Shown here piece by piece: positions 44,401-59,218 of a stretch of 64,000 bases of DNA. Every line of letters starts with the position of its first letter. The first letter of the stretch is position 1. Origin of the DNA: Dasyornis broadbenti (Eukaryota; Chordata; Aves; Passeriformes; Dasyornithidae); the NCBI GenBank assembly GCA_013397935.1, contig VZRN01005628.1:62001-126000 (forward strand), in the 5' to 3' direction. Position numbers and translations under genes: made by a program. The notes under the pieces are model-generated. The model saw nothing but the letters and a program-made list of their open reading frames with translations. It had not been told where the DNA came from and ran no database searches.

Positions 44401-47400
44401 AGGAAATAAAAACTGAATAAAAAAGAAGTGGATGGAGCACAGTGAATGCTTATTAGCTGAGATCACCAGAATTAAAGGGACTGAAAATAACAGATTGAAA
44501 AGCAGGTTAAGAATGCCCAAATAACTTTTTTTTTTTTTTTTTTTTAAAGAAGAGATATTTTAATGTAAATTGTTCTGTTAAATACAAAAAGCTTTTTAAG
44601 ATGAGCTTTTGTGTTTCAGGGTTTATGTGATTTTTCCAGCAGTGTGCTTTTTCATTGCTTCTGAAGTATCTTCTGCTTCTGAAAACTGAGGAGAAGCCTT
44701 TAAAGTTGATTTTTGCTCAGTGATCTGTAGGTCACAGTTTTTCTTTGCCTCACACCTCAAGGCTTGCTTCCCCTGAATCATGGTATTACACTGACCTGGG
44801 CTGTGTCCTGCACAGAGTTTGTTGGACCACAGAAACCTGGGCAATGGAGAACTGCAGAGTTCCAGAGCCCTGCCTTCCTCCCAGGAGTGACCCATTCCCT
44901 GCATAAGAGAAAGCCAAGTTGGGGCGAAATAACACTTGCTTAGGGAGTCCTGAGTGCCTCTGACCTCTCATGAGACCCCTGGGATAATGAGCAAAGCCTG
45001 ACCCAGGCCCCCAGCAGCAACTGCTCCAGGATACTTCAGCTGGTTTTGGCTCCAAATGCAGCTTCTTCAGCATCTGGGAAAGTAAAGCAGGACCTTAATA
45101 ACAGGATCACAAGTGTCCTTTCTATCTAACAGTCCAAACCAAAATCCTGGCTAAACCCACCAACATTTTTGCTTATTAAAGTCCATTTCTTCCAGTTTCT
45201 CTAATTTAAACCATCTCTCATTAATTTAAAAATAACCTCTGCATGGATGCAGCGAGACAATTAATGCTGCTGTTCAAAATTAACATTCAGTGATATAATT
45301 GAGTAATATGGTCAAAGGGGTTTGAACTGGCAGCATATTTGTTTTAAAATTATCTCTTCTGTCACTATTTGGATCACAAAATTTTGTTCCTCATTAAAAA
45401 AAAAAAAGTATATATCAATTCTACAAAAGGTTTTTTTTGCTCACATAAAACCTGCAAATTTTTATCTTACTGTCTTTTAGTAGAAGGGACAATTTCACTT
45501 CCTTGAGGTCCAAATCTGTCAGAGTCAATGCGCGAAAGTGGAAGGCCGCTTTGGAAGCTCACACAGTTTGCAGCTGCTGCGGTGATTTTGACATCAGAGA
45601 AATTCCAAGCATCAAGAAAGGAAAGATTTTCAGAAACCTACAGTTTTGATAAATCTCTATGATAACTGGCAGAAACATTAGTGACAGAAAGATATCCCAG
45701 AAAGCAAAACTGCATTTGTCCTACAGTGGAAAATTCCATATAGAAGGGACATTGCACGGCATACAAAACTTCAAAGGTCAAGAAATATAGATTATTGCTG
45801 ATTTGTGGACATTCATTGTCTGAAAAGACACACTAAAAGTTCCAATGGACATTTAAACAAAGAAAAAGGCCTTTACTAAAAAGATAAAAAAATCTGTGAG
45901 AAAGTGTTGAACTTTTAACAGTGAACAAAGTTTTTGATAAAGTCTGAGATTTAATTCACACTCCCAGTTTATGATAAAAAGAACAAACTGATTTGTAGGG
46001 ACATACTTGCACAAGCAAAACAAATTCTTATAAAGGGAAAACCAAAAGAGGAAGCAGATTTGAAGGATTTTCTTCCTTTCTCACGGAAAACTACGTTGGG
46101 AATCTCTTATTTCTTCCCTTTTCCTAAAAAGAGCAAACAGAAGGCATTTTTTCCTCTCAGACTACCTCTGAACAGTTTCTCTCAAGTGGACACCTCTGCA
46201 TATTTGTCTTTGAAGGTGAGCAACCAGTTCCTTGCAGTGTTTAATATGTAAGCTGAAAAACCTCAGTGTTCCTTAAAATGGATTTTAAAACACTTTGGAT
46301 GAATGTCACTTTGAGATAGAAGAAAGAGGGTGGTTTGTGTGCAATCATGATCGCTGTGTTTAAGGTTATAAGCATTTAGTCAGCAAGTAGGACAGGCACA
46401 GAATTCACTTGAACAGAACTTGACATTGAAAGTCAGAAGATGTAGCTTTAAGTATAATCCTCACAACTGAAACACTGAATCAGCTGAGTTTCAGTTACAG
46501 GTGCTCATCAAGCCCTGTTTTAGTTTCTAGAGCTTATTTTCCATGACAAACCCACATTTTCAAATTAGAGCCTATTAGGAAAACTGTCAAAATAGCTTTT
46601 CTAAGACTTTGCATGCATGATTTCAGTGTATGCAGTGAGTATTAAGAAAGTTAAATGCAACTGAAAAAGGATGGGGGCAAAATCTTGATTTAGTGTGTAA
46701 ATACCAAATGCATCACCTTTAACATGAAATTAAATGCAACTGAATGTGAAAGGAAGAGAGGGCAATGAATCCTCAGAGTTCATGTGTTGATGCAAGCGAA
46801 AGTTTTATATCCTGATTCTGCAAAATGCATTCATGATTTGCATTAGTTGTATATATAAATACATATATGTGTGGTTCCACAGGCTCCTCCTTCTTTGTAT
46901 CCACTGTATTTTAAAGTACAGTGGTTTTATAATTCAGGAATTAGAATCGTAAGTTTGCTTTAAGGACTTAAGCCGTGTCTTCACTCTCTAAACTTTCAGT
47001 TCTACTGAACAGCACAGGGCAGGTTAATTTTTAGAGCACTTTTCTTCACTATTTTGTTTTGCTTTTTGAAGTAAGTGCATTTCTTGGCTTGAGAAGCTTT
47101 TTGTTTTGTTCTGGATGCATTAAAAATGTTGCAGCACTGGAAAGAAGAGAAGTGGAGAGAGGAAGAAACTGAAAAGAATGAAGAAAGTGAAGCAAAACCC
47201 ATACAAAATGCATTGTGGAACTTTTCCACCTTTCAAACTAGGATTTCTTAGAGGAGAAAAATTACAAAGAGAACCTTTATCATAAATATCTCACCTCACC
47301 AATTGGTGAGACAGACAATTCATCTTGATAATATTTAGAAGTAATTTTTATGTCTCATATTCAATGGGGAAATACAGTAAAATCAAAAAGCCACAATGAG

Positions 47401-48000
47401 AATGATAAATTCGAAATAACCTTGCTACTTATTGCACAAAAGAAGAAAAATTAGATCCTCTGCTATTCTGAAAACTGCAGGTATACACAGTGAGGGCTGA
47501 ACTTTGAACATTGAGTCTTGTTCAGCATTTATTGTATTGTATTTCTTTATTTTTAAACTCAGAGAAGATGAAAACTTCCCCAAGGCTTCTTTCAGGATTT
47601 GTGCCCTCAGAGAGAATCAGAGGCTCTGCTCTTCCTCTCTGTGCAGGTCCCTGTAGCCTAGGACAGAACCAATAATTTTAGAGCTCATTTCAGGGCTCAG
47701 TTAACATTTTGGGCAGCTGATTTTGCTGCTGGATGTGGCCCTTTGCTATTCATTTGACAATCTGCAATTTATATGGTTCTGAAATTCAGAGAGGGAGAAA
47801 CGGATACTTCTGGAGCTCTTTAGGTTCAAGACATGTCTGCATGGACAATGAACTTCTTCAGAAGCAATAATTGAGAATGGCTTTCATAGTTCAGAGATTC
47901 ATTTTACACCTAATTTTAACTACCTAAAACTCTGATGTCAAGATACATTCCAAGGAATATTTTAAAATAGAAACAAAAAAGTACCTGTGGGGAAATTCAC
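41451..48000. other. Unique sequence without recognised mobile elements
   Basis: About 6.5 kb. A 20-base T run lies at 44526-44545 and an A run at about 45398-45408. 'aaatgcaactgaa' occurs twice about 80 bases apart (near 46655 and 46733). A purine-rich run lies at about 47138-47200. GC-richer patches near 43270-43520 and 44740-45070 give short open frames on one or both strands. None of these matches a protein known to me, and I found no exon with convincing splice sites. Confidence 0.5.
44526..44545. repeat. T20 homopolymer run
   Basis: Twenty consecutive T bases. No retroposed sequence is recognisable on either side, so it is not called a retrogene tail. Confidence 0.95.
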
Positions 48001-51000
48001 ACCACATTAGCACAATGCCAGGGAGGCCCTTGAGAAACTCTGTTCACCTTTAGTTGACCTTGTGGAGCAGCCATGGGCAGTGCCACCTGAGGAGGCAGAG
48101 CTGGAACCTGCCTTCCAGGAGTGCATCTAAAGCACCCAACAGCAAACGGGTTCTTGGCTAGGCTCAACCAGTCCAAAATCTCCTCCCCATTCTCAAAAGG
48201 CATCATGCCAAGTCCTCGGGTCAAGCTGCTCCTGCACTGCTCTGATGAATTGTCCAGGAGATGCTCTTCTTCCTTTGCTCTAGTGAGAGCACATCCAAAG
48301 CATTTCTACATGCCTCAAGTTAGGTGAAATTAATGCGGGTTTGCACTGGAACAGCCTCCATTTGCTAACATTTGTCTGTATTTCAAGACCCGTTTTTTCT
48401 TCCTTTTAGCCTGTAGGAAGCTTGGAAATGGGATGGTTGGAATAATATTAACTGTCAGCAAACGGGGAAGCTTTTCACAGTGTTTGTATTAGTATTGTTG
48501 TTTTCCTTCTAGGAAAAAACAAAATCTGCCATTCAAACCATAGTGAAAGTATGAGAGGAAGACTTTTCAAAGGCAGAAAACCAAATATCCCTGAATTTCA
48601 CTAAAAGCTCAGTATCTGTTCTTCATTATTTAAACATATTATCAGTCAAGCTAAAATGTGTGTGTGAACTCTTGAAGAAAGAGGCAATAGTTTTGCTATT
48701 TGCTTCATTTTTAGATGAAGAAATCCATACCCTCCATTGACAAAAAATGAGACCAAACAAAAACTAAAACAACCCATCAGGCTTCAGTCTGCTACTCTAT
48801 GAGATTGAAAGTGAATCTCTATTAGGCTACCTATGATATCGATAATAAGCACACTGAACAAGAAATATAGGCTTCTGATTTGTTTCAAAATGGAGTTTCT
48901 CATATGAACATTCTCAGACTGGATAATATAACTTCCAACCATACTGCACTTCAGGAGGAAACAGTTCCCACTTATGGGAAACTCTTTTCTTAATACATGA
49001 CACTGTGAAGGTGGAAACAGTAGGAAAATTCAACCTTAATGGAAGACTGCAGTAGAATCCCTTCGATTTTGTTGAGTGCTTAATGCTTTTTTGACCTGGT
49101 CCATTATGGGCTTATAAAACATTGATTGTTTAAAACTTAGATATCTTAAAGCAAAATGAACAAGATGGTTTGAGTCTCTTAATTTTAGTAAAAACAACTG
49201 GAAGTCACTTTCTACATAATTTATGTGAAAATTTGTCAATCCGTACAGTAGACTTTTTAAATAATCTTGAGGGAAAAAAAAACAAAAAACAACCTTCTTC
49301 TGGAGTCCTGATATGATCTGGATCCCTGAAGAGACCGTGGATAGAGGGAAGGCCCTCTCTTCCCTTGCTCCACTTGGATACAGTGCCTGCCTGCCCAGGC
49401 AGCAGAAATCTTCCATCACAGGACAGATCAGGAAATGAATGAAATCCCCAGCCAGCAAAAGTGTTCTTGCCTGCTTTCCCTGCTACTTTCCCTGTTGCCT
49501 TGACAACTTTCTTCAAACTCATACTGCCTGTTCTCCTTTTCTATCCAAAGCTTATGGAGTAGGGCTTTTTACTTCTCTTTCCCAATGTTTTGGGGCAAGC
49601 ATAGGGAGGAAAGTATCACTCTGCTTTAACTTATCTCTGTATCAAGAAGTTAGGAGAAACATCAGTGAAGTTAATGACTGTAAAAACCTGAAAGAAAAAT
49701 AGAGCATTTGTGGTCTGTCAACAAAAAGTCATGGACATTTCTGCCAACATAATGACCTCTTTGCCTTGGTGTTGGCTTTGTCAGGAGATGGGGAGAGGGA
49801 AGGAAGGGGAAAGGTACCTGGAACACTATAACCACGGTAAAATCCATTGTTTTGCTTCTATTCAATCAACCCAGCAGTGAGGAAGAGCTGGGGGAAGCAC
49901 AAAAATTAACACTACAGACCAAGTATCATTGTGCTATCATAAGCCTCTCTGTAGCCTATTAATCAGTCAGCCAGATAAAAATTTCTGCATGTACAATAAA
50001 CCACAAAATATTGCTTAGTTATTTCAGGTATTTTTAGGTAGCTACAAGGAACAACTGTGTTGCCCTAATTAATATTTCTCTTTATCGTATATTTATGTAA
50101 AAAAGGAATGAAAAAATAATCAGTTGAGATTTTCTTGCCTCTATATCAACTCTGCACTCTGTGCAGGCTGGCATGTTCTCTGGAGAGAGAGAACATTTTC
50201 TGCCCCTCAACTTGCACAGTGAATTTTAGTTATTGTCATAATAAATTCTATTTTCTTAAGGGATACAGCCATGTAGGGTACATGCATGGGTAGTGCACAA
50301 TGACACAACGGAATACCCAGGCAGGCCTGAAGTGAGTTATTATCATCAGGGGTAATTCTACGAGCAAATAAAATCCCCATGGGAAGCACGGGCCACAGTG
50401 CAGAAACCACCAGCCCTGCAGGAAAAATAAAATTAAAGAGACAAGTGCAGAACAGCCTTCCCAAAACAATGAACTAGAGAGGAGCCTGCTATGCCTGACA
50501 AATGGAATGAAGTTACAAGAATTCTGACAAATTCATACTACCCTTCATTTGCATACCCTTCAGGAGCAGATATAATAATGGTTAATGAAAACAGGAGTTA
50601 AAATGACCTTAATGTTGTAGCCTGCCCAGAGTCTAACTAAACACTGAATTAATATGGAACAACGATGACTAAATGGATTATTTAAATCTTCATGTCTTAG
50701 AGAGAAATTACAAATTCAAAGTAATCATGGACCAATTTAATAATTCATTTTGTGAATTTTGAATGCACTCATCTTTGCAAAGCTACAGAAGCCAAAAAAT
50801 TATGGTCAACTGATTCACCATGGTATTAGCTATGGTTGTTGTGACAGCTCCTAATGAACAACCAAGCATGTGTGTGACTCTCTTTGTGCTAGGCAGGATG
50901 CAGCCAACCAGCTGGATATGTGCCTCTCCAGCAGGGCTCTAATCCACGTTAACCTGATGGATGCAAGGTTGGATTCTGCCCATCCCTTTGTCCAGAGCAG

Positions 51001-54000
51001 CTAGCAATGGATGGCAGCAAATATAATTCTAGTTCTCAGGGTATGGGAGTCATTGCTAGGCATTTTCCCCCTCTTTTAATCTTGGCAGAGGGGCAGAAAT
51101 GGATAGGGAAGAAGCAGAATAATTATCAGAGAAATGGCAAGTGAAATGCATGGGAAAGACTGGCGAGAAAGACAAGAAAGTGAGGAAGAGAACAAAAAGC
51201 CAGATACCGAATGTGTCTCAAATGGTGGAGATAAGAGAAAGACTGGAAAGAAGAGATCAGAATGATGGTCATGGAAACCATCAGGTCTAGTCAGAGACTG
51301 ATGAAGTACTAAAAATTTAGCATCTGGACTGTCTCTTTTCTCATCTATTTCCTTTCTCTTCCAAGAAAAGCCCCATGCAAAGAGGCCCTAGGACTCAGAT
51401 AAGAATTCCTTTTATGATCAGGTCCTTCAGCTAATGATCACAGGCCTCATTCTTAACAGCATGGAGTCCCCAAGGCTTCTATTTAAAGTCAGCAGGAGAA
51501 GCAAATGCTCAGTAGTTCCGAAAAAAAAAAAAAAAAAAATAAAAGGAGAGGTCAGACTCTGTTCTTTGAGAGTATCCACAGCAGAAATGAATCTGAATTC
51601 TCTTGCCGATAGTTTAATATCAGAATTTTTAATGGACTTTGAAAATAATCTTTCTTGATATTATTTCTTCCCTTCTAACTGCTTTGTAGCTCATGGTCCC
51701 ACTCAAGTTTTTTAGACTGCTATCCTTTTAATGTTTTTGTTGTTTTTTTTTTTCAGCACTGTATCACTGTCATTACAGCAGAATTGCCAGATACCTGCAA
51801 TAAAACATTTCAAGTCAGGAGGAGAAACAACCCTCTGAAGAGCGCATATGAACTGAATATTTTCTTTGGTCAGTAACTCCGTTATTCCCTGAGAATCCTT
51901 TCTGAAATAAATCTGTCTTTTCTGTGCTGAGTGCCTGCTGTCAGACTGTCCAAGTAACTCTACAGACAACTCCAGCATTGAAGGTTTCCAGGATTTCCCA
52001 TTAGCAGCTTTATGGTCTGCCATCTCATCCAGCAAATTCTCTTAGCTGTTCAAGTCCAAAGAGAAAGTGTCAGCAACAGAGTCCCATTTTTTTCTCCTCT
52101 TTAATTAAATAACTTCATACCTTTGCACTTACCTCCCTGGGGGCTTCATAATTTGCAATATTGCTCTGGCTCTTCCTCATTTACAAAATTCTCAAATAAT
52201 GCAAATAAAGGATTGCTTAATTGGATTGCAGTGGTCTGAGTATGTGAAGTGCCCAGTGACCACCAAAATCAAAAGAAGGCTGAGTTCTCAATGTTTTGCA
52301 GATTACTTTGGTGTAAAATCATTTGTTGACAAAATTGAGCTTTTCAGGTTTTGTTTGAGGAGCTGCCTAGCTACAGTGATCTGTCAGCGCAGCCTAGGCT
52401 TGCTTGATCTAAAATGTTTAGATTTTTGATTCTAACAAGTTGACATTTGTTCACTGTTCATCTGTGACTGTCTCCTTAGATACCTCTGACACAGAGTTTT
52501 TAATTAGTCACATCAGTTTCTAAACGCAGTATTTATGTATGAAGTAGTAACTGATCTCAGTAGAGAATGGAACCACGCTTCAATATCCAATTTCCACTGA
52601 TATCAGGGAGACCACAATTCCAGCCAACACCTTCATCAGCTCCTGTACAATAGATAAATGCATAGTTATATGCTGAATAGTTTCTTCCACTGTTGCCACG
52701 GAAACCAGACCTTGCTCATTGCATAGGTTTGCCAGCTGTTTACCACCCTCAATTTTTATACAAACAGGATGATACTCCCCATGTTGGCATTCTGTCGTAA
52801 GATTTTTATTTGCTTGTTTTGTGGAAAAGATAGGGGAGTAAACTCCAGGGAAAAAACCCAAACAAACAAACACAAGACCACACACAGCTTCCTCTTCTGA
52901 GAAGATTAGTGATTACATAATTTCATCTTACTCCTGTTAAAATTTCTGGTAGCTTTTCCTTTGGTGCCTTCCCCATTGGTAACTTCTGATTGCCAGGTTC
53001 AGGTTTCTGCCCTGAAAGAGAAGGGATTAGGATTCTGTATTCCTCCTGGCCCCATGTTTGCCTCAGACAGCATAAAGGAGCAAAATATTTTATTCAGACT
53101 GAAATGAAAGGAACAGAAGATCAGAACAAAGCAGATAAACAGTGGATTAGTTCCTTAAATTAGAAAATACTGGTCCTGAGAAAAAATCAGGAAAAGTAGA
53201 AGTGAACAGCAGCATGGAGGAAATATTTAATAATATATAAAGCCTAAAATAATTATTCTATCATGTCCAAAACCAATGCAAGATTCTATTAATGCTCACA
53301 GGATCAAAACAACACCGGAAAAACTATCTGCTTCCTGGACCAATCAAATGAAGTCATATTTCTCAGCAAAAGTGCTTAGAGGCCCAAGTAAAAATAGCCC
53401 AGCTTTCAGAATAACTGATCCAACCTAACATTACCTCCTCTGAACATCATCAAAGCTAAGGTCATATTAAACGTACTTAAATATGTGTATTGTTGCACGA
53501 TCTCATACATCAGCCTTAAAAGAACACTTCTTGTACCAATCTGCATCTCTTCAGGCTGCTCATGGGAAAAGTTTTGGATTTTACCTGTAATGCTCTCAGA
53601 ATTGTTGCCTGAAGTGGCTGATTTGAGCCTTCTTTTTGGAAATACATCTGGGATGTAAATTCTGACAGTTTTTGTGTTGCCTAAGAAAACAGCCAAGGTA
53701 AGTGGACATGTGCTAGAAAACACTAAATTCATGAACTTCACTCTGTAAACCAGGACAGAAACGCATTTTTCTTAAACTGATGAAGAAATGATAAAAAAAA
53801 CAAACTAGACCTGTCAACATCACCAAATTACTGAAATCTTACAAATATTGGACTATCCAGAGCTTTAAAAACTGTGTATTCACATCATTATACTGGAGTA
53901 TATGTTCATCCCATGTGATTGTGGGATAGAATATGATCATATGAATATAAGCCCCAAAAGAAGGGAAGCTAAATAGGAAACACTTCTTCCCCCTTCAATG

Positions 54001-57000
54001 TTTTATAAGACCTCATGACTTCAAGACACTTCTGTGCTTGAGAAGAGGAATTTATGGTTAGTTAATATTAGAGACTGACAGCCCTCATACACAGTTGTCC
54101 TTTTTAAATGGAAGATGGCTGCTACTAAATTATAACAACAAGAGATAAAAAGAAAGTTTGGGCCAACTTGTTAAAATAATTTCACTTGTTTTATGGCAGA
54201 CATTCTATTTCTTGATGCCACAGAGCAGAGCCATTTATTTCCTTTGTCCCAGCTGAACAGTGTGTTCTGATTTCTCACTGCAAGTGCATTGCCCTACAGA
54301 TTGCAGTGAAATGTTCTTGAAAGACCCTCAGTAACATCTGTGCAGATGTTTAATTGCTCATTTGCCACCATGGAAAAAGCCCAGTGCCAAAAAATTCCAT
54401 CTAAAATGCAAACTTCAAAATACTCTAAATCAGATGATAATCGTCTTTATGGATGCTTAAAGTACAATAATTTTTATCCAGACAGCAATGACATTATGCA
54501 AAATAGCATGAACTTGGGAGCACTTGAAAGAAAGAATTGCATGAATGTGAGAAGCTACAAGAACTGTTAGAAATGCACACAGACCATCATCTCACACCAC
54601 AAATAGGAGTCAGAATGACAATACCATAAATTAAAACAACCCTCGGGCTAAAACTAACAGCCAGGAAATGAGAAACAGATTTAAAACAGAGAACAGAAAC
54701 CAGAAAGCATGACCACTAATGAGATTCTGCACAACACTTACAGTAACAAAGGAGGTGACAAATGATAGCAGAGATACAGTATTAATAAGGAAGTACAAAT
54801 TATGTTTCCTGTTTATGCTGTCTTTCACCTTGCATAGGCACCTAGAAATTGGAAAGGAGGCATACATTCAATAATCTCTCACTTTAGAGAGCGGTGGAAA
54901 GCTGGGAATGGCATGGAAATCCAATTGCAACACGTCTCACAGCTGGAAAGTGGAGGAAAAAAAACAAGCTGATATAACCTGCAGATTTAAAATAACATTA
55001 TAATGCATAGAGTGATGCCCAGGCAGTACAGGAATAATGACTTCAACCCAGACTACAACAGCCAATTTAGTGTAAATATACTGCATGCTAATGTAGTGTC
55101 ATACTCATTTCCTCTTCCCCTAGTGCTGCTCCTATTAAAGGCAGGATTCCCATATTTCTGTCCAGGATTTCTGCCCAGATAATGCAAAGGCAGGGAAATG
55201 GATGCATCTGGGATACCTCAGAGCAACTGCACACATGAAATACAGATAACCTGTTTGTGAAAAAAGTCAGGCCTGCAGCACATGTTCCATTAAGCGCAGA
55301 GCTTGTGGAGCCCAGGAGACTCTGAGTGCATGCACAGAGCCCCATTTCAGCACGTGTGCTGTGGGGCCAGCGCGGCCTGAGCTCTGCGGGTACGTGCTCC
55401 TTTGGTGGTCTGCACAAGAGCCGTGGACACATCCAGAGTTGTGACATTCCCGCAGCCTGCCCAGAGCAGTCAGGCTGTTGGAGATCCACACATCCTGGGC
55501 AAGGAGTCAAAGCCCTCAAAGAGGCCTTCTACAGGGGAATTTGGGCACAGACAGGGCAAGTTACGGGCTGTCGATCCCGAGGCTGGGGGAGTTAGAATGC
55601 AATTTTGCAAAAGTCACATCTAGACAAGGCTGGTGAGGCAACTAATTGAATAAAGCATGCGAAATTAGCAGTCCACTAATTAGGGAAAGAACCAGCCACA
55701 GGACACAAACAGAAATCTTGAATGACATAATTTCTATGCAATCTATCAACACTGGGGCATAACTTAATACTGCGTAGTCTGAACTGAATCTTTTAATCTG
55801 TGATCTAAGAAAAAAAACCATGTTCTTGCAACTTAAGTTTTCTTACTGTTAAGAAACACAGTGCATTGGAGTTTCATAACACTGCACACTGTCTCCCAAA
55901 ATGTAACCATTTCTGCTCTTAATTTCTTTTCTTCTGCTATCCTAGCGTCTCAGTACTCTTGCTGCACTTTGATAATGAATAATGAAGATGCAATTCATGT
56001 ACAACATCAAAAAACACATATATGGGAGATTCCTCTCAATGCAGAATAAATCCATAAAAAAATTTTCATAAATATACAACAAATACATAAAATGAATTTA
56101 AGTATTATGCCTTATTGAACATATGTAGTAGAGAAAGCCTACAAAATAAGAAGCCATAAATGGGATCAAAAGACTTATTATTCTTTAGGAAAAGGAAAGA
56201 CATTTATGCAGTCAGGTGCTAATTATGAATCACATACTCAGAAGCTTTTTCTCTAGGTCAATTAAACCAAATTCATCCCAGTGTAATACTTCCTTGACTT
56301 CAGTTGTATCAGGGCTTAATGAATCTAATTGAAGTACATCATTAATTGTACTGTATGATCTTTTTTTGGAGTACCTTTTCTTTTTCTTTGCCTTTACATC
56401 TTTGCATACACTTCACAGAAATCAAAAGGCCAGGAGTCCTGACTGAGAAAAAGACTTAAGTATATGCTTGGCTTGATTCCTGTATGTAAACTCATGATAA
56501 CAGTGGAATTTTTTTCCTCTGTCTTCCCAGATCAGATATTTTCCTAGAGAGAATCTTTCCTTTACAAGTTACAAAACCTTTTCAGAACACAAAACTCATA
56601 CTTAATGCAATAAATCTGTGTTTCCTCAATCCCATACTGCACTGAAATTTTGTTCCAAATTAACAACACTACAACAGACCTTCTGACACACGACCATATG
56701 CTTTTGCTATCCCAAACTTTTATCTCTACCTTTAAAAGGTCTTTGCTATGTCTTTTAATACAAACATCCCTGTGTTTTGTTAAAAGTTGATCTTTAGGAA
56801 TAATGTCTAACCTGAATTATTTTACAGCAATATATAATACTAACTCAGAAAATGGATAGCAACAGATGTTTAGCAGGCACAAAAATCTTCCTAAAAAGTG
56901 AAAAACATGGACTGTATGTGTGTTGTTCTGCTAGTTCAGGATTCTTGCTTGCAATATGGCCAATGTCCTTGGCCAGGAACGTGGCTGACTTGGTGTCCTG

Positions 57001-57889
57001 CAGTCTGGCTTTTGTCAGAGCAGTCGGGCTCCCCTCTTCACAGAAAATTGGTGGCTGAGCAAGGCTCTTGCTTGGGCTGTTGCTGCTCCTGCAGGGATGC
57101 AGCCATCCTAAGCTTTGAGTTGCTCTCAACTACCCTACCATGCTTCCTTCATCTCCAGAACATCCTCAGCTCTGATACCGTAAGTCTGATGTAACAGCTT
57201 TAGCTGTGTCACAGCCAAACCATGAGAGAGGAATATATAGAAACACAGTTCATGCTTGGAGCAACAGATTAATTCTATAAAATATTTACTGCTATCATAA
57301 AAGTCTAATTATATGTCAAACTCTGCGGTACGCACAAGTTTGGGTAGCATTAGAGATACTGGAGAATACTTTCAAACTCCTCATGATATAGTGACTGGAC
57401 TTTATACATTAAGTTGGATGCCCTATTGAGTCCCAGCAGAGGAACTGCCTAGGGACTCTGAGTTCTCAGAGTGTAATTTTAAACTAAAACCAACAAAAAC
57501 CAGTTTAATAACATCAGCATTATAAAATAAAATATTACTTAAGTGCTGTCCTAAACAAAGCTTTTTTATGCAATTTGACACTTGGTTTAGAGCTGACATC
57601 CCAAAGAACTCTCCAAATTTCATCCTCACTCTTCACCACCATCTGTGAATAACAAAATTGTTACACGTGTACGTACTTCAAAAGAAGTTTGCAACTGAAT
57701 TCAGGCTCTGTGTTTCACACCTAGCCAGTGAAATTGAAGGCAGGAGTAGGAAATGGGTCTTTGGGAGGTTTCTACTCTCAGTCTGCGGAGGAATGTCCCA
57801 TGGCTGCTGGGAAATGCTCGCTGATGCTGCTCACAAGCACTGGCAGCAGCGATGATCCCACAGCCCCCCCCAGCAGCCACTTTGTTGCT
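48001..57889. other. Unique sequence without recognised mobile elements
   Basis: About 9.9 kb. A 19-base A run lies at 51521-51539, a purine-rich stretch at 51086-51265, and a weak candidate ancient repeat at 56268-56330. GC-richer patches near 48000-48330, 49300-49510 and 55260-55600 are open in short frames on both strands. The longest frames are minus 49036-49458 (140 codons) and minus 55088-55519 (143 codons); neither is recognisable and neither has gene-like signals. Confidence 0.5.
51521..51539. repeat. A19 homopolymer run
   Basis: Nineteen consecutive A bases. The DNA upstream (51430-51520) is not recognised as a transposon or retrogene. Confidence 0.95.
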
Positions 57890-58040
57890 CTCTCTGTTGC
57901 AACTCAAACCCATTATTCTTCGCCCTTTCCCTGGCAGGTCTTGACAACAATTTATTCTTTCCCTGTTTGCAGCAGCCTTTTTAGATATTCCAGGGCTGTC
58001 TTCACATCTTTCTTAAACCTGTTTTCTTCCAGGCTGCACT
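57890..58040 (-). mobile_element. Old CR1 fragment (minus strand)
   Basis: 'cccattattcttcgccctttccctgg' (about 57909-57934), 'tcttgacaacaatttattctttccctgtttgcagcagcctttttagatattcc' near 57939-57991, and 'gctgtcttcacatctttcttaaacctgttttcttccaggctgcac' near 57995-58039 follow the order of an old CR1 3' region. There the blocks read approximately 'cccattgttcttgtcc...', 'tttacagcaaccttt(c)atatacttg' and 'gtcttctcttctccaggct'. It is strongly diverged, with no tail preserved. Confidence 0.6.
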
Positions 58041-59198
58041 AGTCTCAGAACTGACACTGAGCACCAGGTGAGGCTTCAAGAAGCATCCACTGAAGTCAGA
58101 GATTACTTTACTTTCCAGCATTGCTCCTATTTTCACAAAACACCCTGTGCTATTTGCTTTTCAAAGGAAAAGTCTATAAACTGGCAGTAGATGACAGAAA
58201 ATGAAGTTCTCTGAAGTGCTATGATTGCTCCCATATTTTGCCTGAGCTGGTCCTTGCAATAATACCTTGTTTGTGTTTTGGGGTTGTATGTTTGCAAAAC
58301 AACAGCATAAGCAGAGGTATATTCCCTGCATGGATGGTCTCCTACTTGCAAAAATGAGAAGAATTTGCCTGACTTTGCAGATGTTGCTTTCTGCTTGTCT
58401 ATTTTACATCAAAAACTTTTTGTTTCTGTCGTACTGCTGAAGAGTGAGCTGAGCTACAGCCATTCTGCTTAGGTTAATGTATGCTATATTCCTCTTCCAC
58501 CACAGCAGGGTGCCTCTAAGAGACACTGACTGCTCTCTAGTCTGTCCCCAGAGAGCAAAATGATGTGTCTGTGTGGATTATCGTGTGGAAATTCACAGTA
58601 TATGAGTTTCCAGACGTGCTGCAGCCCCTGCACCTCCAAAAGCCTCCAAAGCTAAAGAGCAGCCTGAATCAAACTCTCTTCTATTGTCTGTTCTTAGTGA
58701 GAGGGACTTCTGCCCTGTCACTCTTCCTTGTCTTTTCAAAGTGAGTGAGCAGCACAGGCAGCACACTGTGACCTCAGCAGCAGCACAGGTGTCACTCCAA
58801 AGGGATGCACTGTACCCCGTGATCCAACTGGCAAAGTGCCCTCCTCACTGGGATACCTTCAGAATTTGTCTTAGAGCTCGTGTTTCATCCCTAAGGCAGC
58901 ATTCTGAGCGCAGCATGTCTCTGGAGGGCAATCGCTTGGCAGGGTCTCTGACTTGTCGTGGACTTTTCCAACTTCAGCGCTGAATGTGGCCTCACATAAA
59001 GATGGGTACAGAGAGGCTTAGAGCATCACACTAATGGAAATATCTTCTCTGGAATTCTCAGCTGGCCAAGTGTATCCCAAATCCAGCCCCATGGTGATGG
59101 TCACGTGGAGAAACAGAGGGTTGTAAAGAGTCTGTCCTGCATAATCAAGTGAACGTATGGAATTTTCTGCACTCAGTCTCATTTCTTTGGATAGGAAG

Positions 59199-59218
59199 CA
59201 AACAAACAAACAAACAAA
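59199..59218. repeat. (CAAA)5 microsatellite
   Basis: Five consecutive CAAA units. Confidence 0.95.

Noticed and set aside
49036..49522. 140-codon and 105-codon minus-strand frames
   Set aside because: Two overlapping phases, no recognised domain, and an internal Phe run arising from an A-rich tract.
55088..55595. 143-codon minus-strand frame and overlapping plus-strand frames
   Set aside because: Overlapping openness on both strands in a local GC-rich patch, with no family resemblance; treated as chance.
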